DNA from: Alphaproteobacteria bacterium
GTDB lineage: Bacteria; Pseudomonadota; Alphaproteobacteria; Acetobacterales; Acetobacteraceae
Reading direction: 5' to 3'
Assembly (NCBI GenBank): GCA_017307335.1
Contig: JAFKFJ010000199.1
Span: forward strand, 1-32,575
Length of the DNA: 32,575 nucleotides
In this document: positions 31,083-32,575 of the stretch, one piece after another
How positions within the stretch are numbered: the first letter of the stretch is position 1
How the letters are laid out: each line of letters begins with the position of its first letter
Program-made: the position numbers and the translations under genes
The notes under the pieces: model-generated
What the model saw: only the letters and a program-made list of their open reading frames with translations
What the model was told of the DNA's origin: nothing
Databases searched by the model: none

Positions 31083-32575
31083 GCGCGCACCCCGCCGCCG
31101 GCGCGCCTGCGCCGGACATCGTGACGATGAACATCATCGACTCGATGATGGTGTCGATCTGCCGCGAGATGGGCATCACGCTGATGAAGACGTCGTACTC
31201 GACGATCTTCAACGAGGCGCTCGACTTCACCTGCGCGCTGGCCGACGCGCACGGCGACATGATCGCGTGCGCCGAGTTCTGCCCGGCGCAGATCGGCGGC
31301 ATGCCGCTGCTGATCAAAACCTGCGTGCAGGAGATTCCGCTGCACACGATCGCGCCCGGCGACGTGATCGTGCACAACGACCCGTATCGCGGCGGGCTGC
31401 ACACGCCGGAGCACACGTTCTTCAAGCCGGTGTTCGTGGACGACGAACTGCTCGGCTTCGCGGTCGCGATCGGGCACATCGCGGAAGTTGGCGGCATGGT
31501 CCCCGGCGCCTTCGCCGGCGAGGCCACCGAGATCTTCCACGAGGGGCTGCGCGTGCCGCCGCTGAAGATCATGAAGCGCGGCGAGGATGTCGAGGAGGTG
31601 TGGAAGCTCCTGCTCGCCAATGTGCGCACGCCCCGCTACAACTACGGCGACCTGCGCGCGATGATCAGCGCCACCGCGACCGGCGAGCAGGGCCTGACGC
31701 GGCTGATCCGCAAATACGGCCGCGACATGTTCCGCCGCTGCTGCGCCGACCTGATGGACTATTCCGAGCGGCGGATGCGCGCCGAGATCGCGGCGATCCC
31801 CGACGGCGTCTATCGGTTCCGCGATTCGATCGAGAACGACGGCATCGAGAATCGCGAGTATCATCTGCAGGTGCAGGTGTTCGTCGCGGGCGACCAGGCG
31901 GTGGTCGACTACCGCGGCACCTCCGCACAGGCGCGCGGGCCGATCAACGCCACGCTCGGCGTGACGTGGTCGGCGACCTACAACGCCTTCCTGCACCTGA
32001 CCGACCCCTCGATCCCGAAGAACTCCGGGTGCTTCCGGCCGATCCGCATCGTGGCACCGCCGGGCACGGTGGTGAATGTGGACTATCCGGCGCCGGAAGT
32101 GGGCGGCAACACCGAGACGCATCCGCGCATCGCCGGCGCGGTGATCGGCGCCATGGCGCCCGGCGTGCCGCTGCGCACGATGGCGGCCGAGGGCGCCACG
32201 CACATCAACTTCGTCTTCGGCGGCCACGACGCCGAACTCGACGAATACTTCGCCTGCTACGACATCGAGCTGGTCGGCTGGGGCGGCCGCGCCGAGGCCG
32301 ACGGCAACGACGCGCAGGACTCGATCAACGGCAACTGCCGCGCGATGCCGGTGGAAGTGTTCGAAACGCGCTATCCGTGGCTGGTGGAGTTCTGGGAACT
32401 GGCGGCAGATTCCGGGGGCGCCGGGCGGTTCCGCGGCGGGCTGGGCACGCGCAAGCAGTTCTATTGCCGCAGCACCGAGATCACGGTGAGCCAGATGACC
32501 GACCGGCACCGCGTGCGGCCCTGGGGCCTCGCCGGCGGGGCCGAAGGCGCCTGCGGCGCGACGCTGGTCCAGCGC
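31079..32575 (+). CDS. hydantoinase B/oxoprolinase family protein (cut by window end)
   Basis: 499 codons are in the window with no stop. Full HyuB proteins are about 560-600 residues, so the last tenth or more is missing. The ATG at 31079 overlaps the hyuA TGA as ATGA. Conserved HyuB features are present: IIDSMMVSICREMGITLMKTS near the start (split: IIDSMMVSICREMG, ITLMKTS), Asn100-Asp101-Pro-Tyr in HNDPYRGGLHTPEH, GEATEIFHEGLRVPP, NATLGVTWSATYN, and AGRFRGGLGTRKQF. It is the partner of HyuA. Residues that would separate hydantoinase from carboxylase function are not known to me, so the reaction is left open. Confidence 0.92.
   Translation, partial: MSAHPAAGAPAPDIVTMNIIDSMMVSICREMGITLMKTSYSTIFNEALDFTCALADAHGDMIACAEFCPAQIGGMPLLIKTCVQEIPLHTIAPGDVIVHNDPYRGGLHTPEHTFFKPVFVDDELLGFAVAIGHIAEVGGMVPGAFAGEATEIFHEGLRVPPLKIMKRGEDVEEVWKLLLANVRTPRYNYGDLRAMISATATGEQGLTRLIRKYGRDMFRRCCADLMDYSERRMRAEIAAIPDGVYRFRDSIENDGIENREYHLQVQVFVAGDQAVVDYRGTSAQARGPINATLGVTWSATYNAFLHLTDPSIPKNSGCFRPIRIVAPPGTVVNVDYPAPEVGGNTETHPRIAGAVIGAMAPGVPLRTMAAEGATHINFVFGGHDAELDEYFACYDIELVGWGGRAEADGNDAQDSINGNCRAMPVEVFETRYPWLVEFWELAADSGGAGRFRGGLGTRKQFYCRSTEITVSQMTDRHRVRPWGLAGGAEGACGATLVQR

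Overview
The window is very GC-rich, uses many GTG starts, and carries a hopanoid gene cluster, an ETF-ubiquinone oxidoreductase and small gene families familiar from Rhodospirillales/Acetobacterales. I infer a chromosomal segment of an alphaproteobacterium, probably near Acetobacteraceae. I saw no phage, insertion sequence, CRISPR array, toxin-antitoxin or secretion genes. It reads as core genome with a few unusual regulatory and repeat elements.

Layout. (1) 1-3516: a cut-off GMC-type flavin oxidoreductase behind an alpha/beta hydrolase (both minus strand), a small exported cupin-like protein (plus), two tandem copies of a ~103-bp double-hairpin repeat, and a soluble transhydrogenase (minus). 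(2) 3618-10555: hpnA-hpnB-hpnC-hpnD-hpnE-shc on the minus strand. All five junctions overlap or abut. The enzymes take farnesyl diphosphate through presqualene diphosphate, hydroxysqualene and squalene to hopene, with a sugar-nucleotide epimerase-like protein and a glycosyltransferase at the head. (3) 10733-12865 plus: a PagL-like outer-membrane protein and an exported protein of unknown function. (4) 12869-17040: an inverted third copy of the repeat, an SDR, cobalamin-independent methionine synthase metE with a strong AT-rich palindrome upstream, and two unknown small proteins behind a Fur-box-like palindrome. (5) 17204-19633: gmd (plus) converging on a VOC protein plus TetR regulator pair (minus) with twin operators. 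(6) 19638-23420 minus: a channel-like membrane protein, moaB, a lytic transglycosylase and a uracil-DNA glycosylase-like protein. (7) 23486-32575 plus: ETF-QO, a TPR lipoprotein, ispE, tRNA-Gln, a repeat-bearing lipoprotein, an unknown 173-residue protein, and a hyuA-hyuB hydantoinase/carboxylase-type pair, with hyuB cut by the window edge.

Links between genes. IspE makes isoprenoid precursor upstream of the hopanoid operon, so two stages of one pathway lie in the window although not in one operon. The TetR/VOC pair looks like a self-contained electrophile- or metabolite-responsive unit. The most unusual signals are the double-hairpin repeat, which fills two of the convergent gene junctions and supplies the TAG stop codon of one gene at each; the twin TetR operators; the Fur-like and metE palindromes; a uracil-DNA glycosylase lacking two of the four usual iron-sulfur cysteines; and a lipoprotein whose usual glycine-zipper segment seems replaced by a short tandem repeat. 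I did not find a convincing new multi-gene system.
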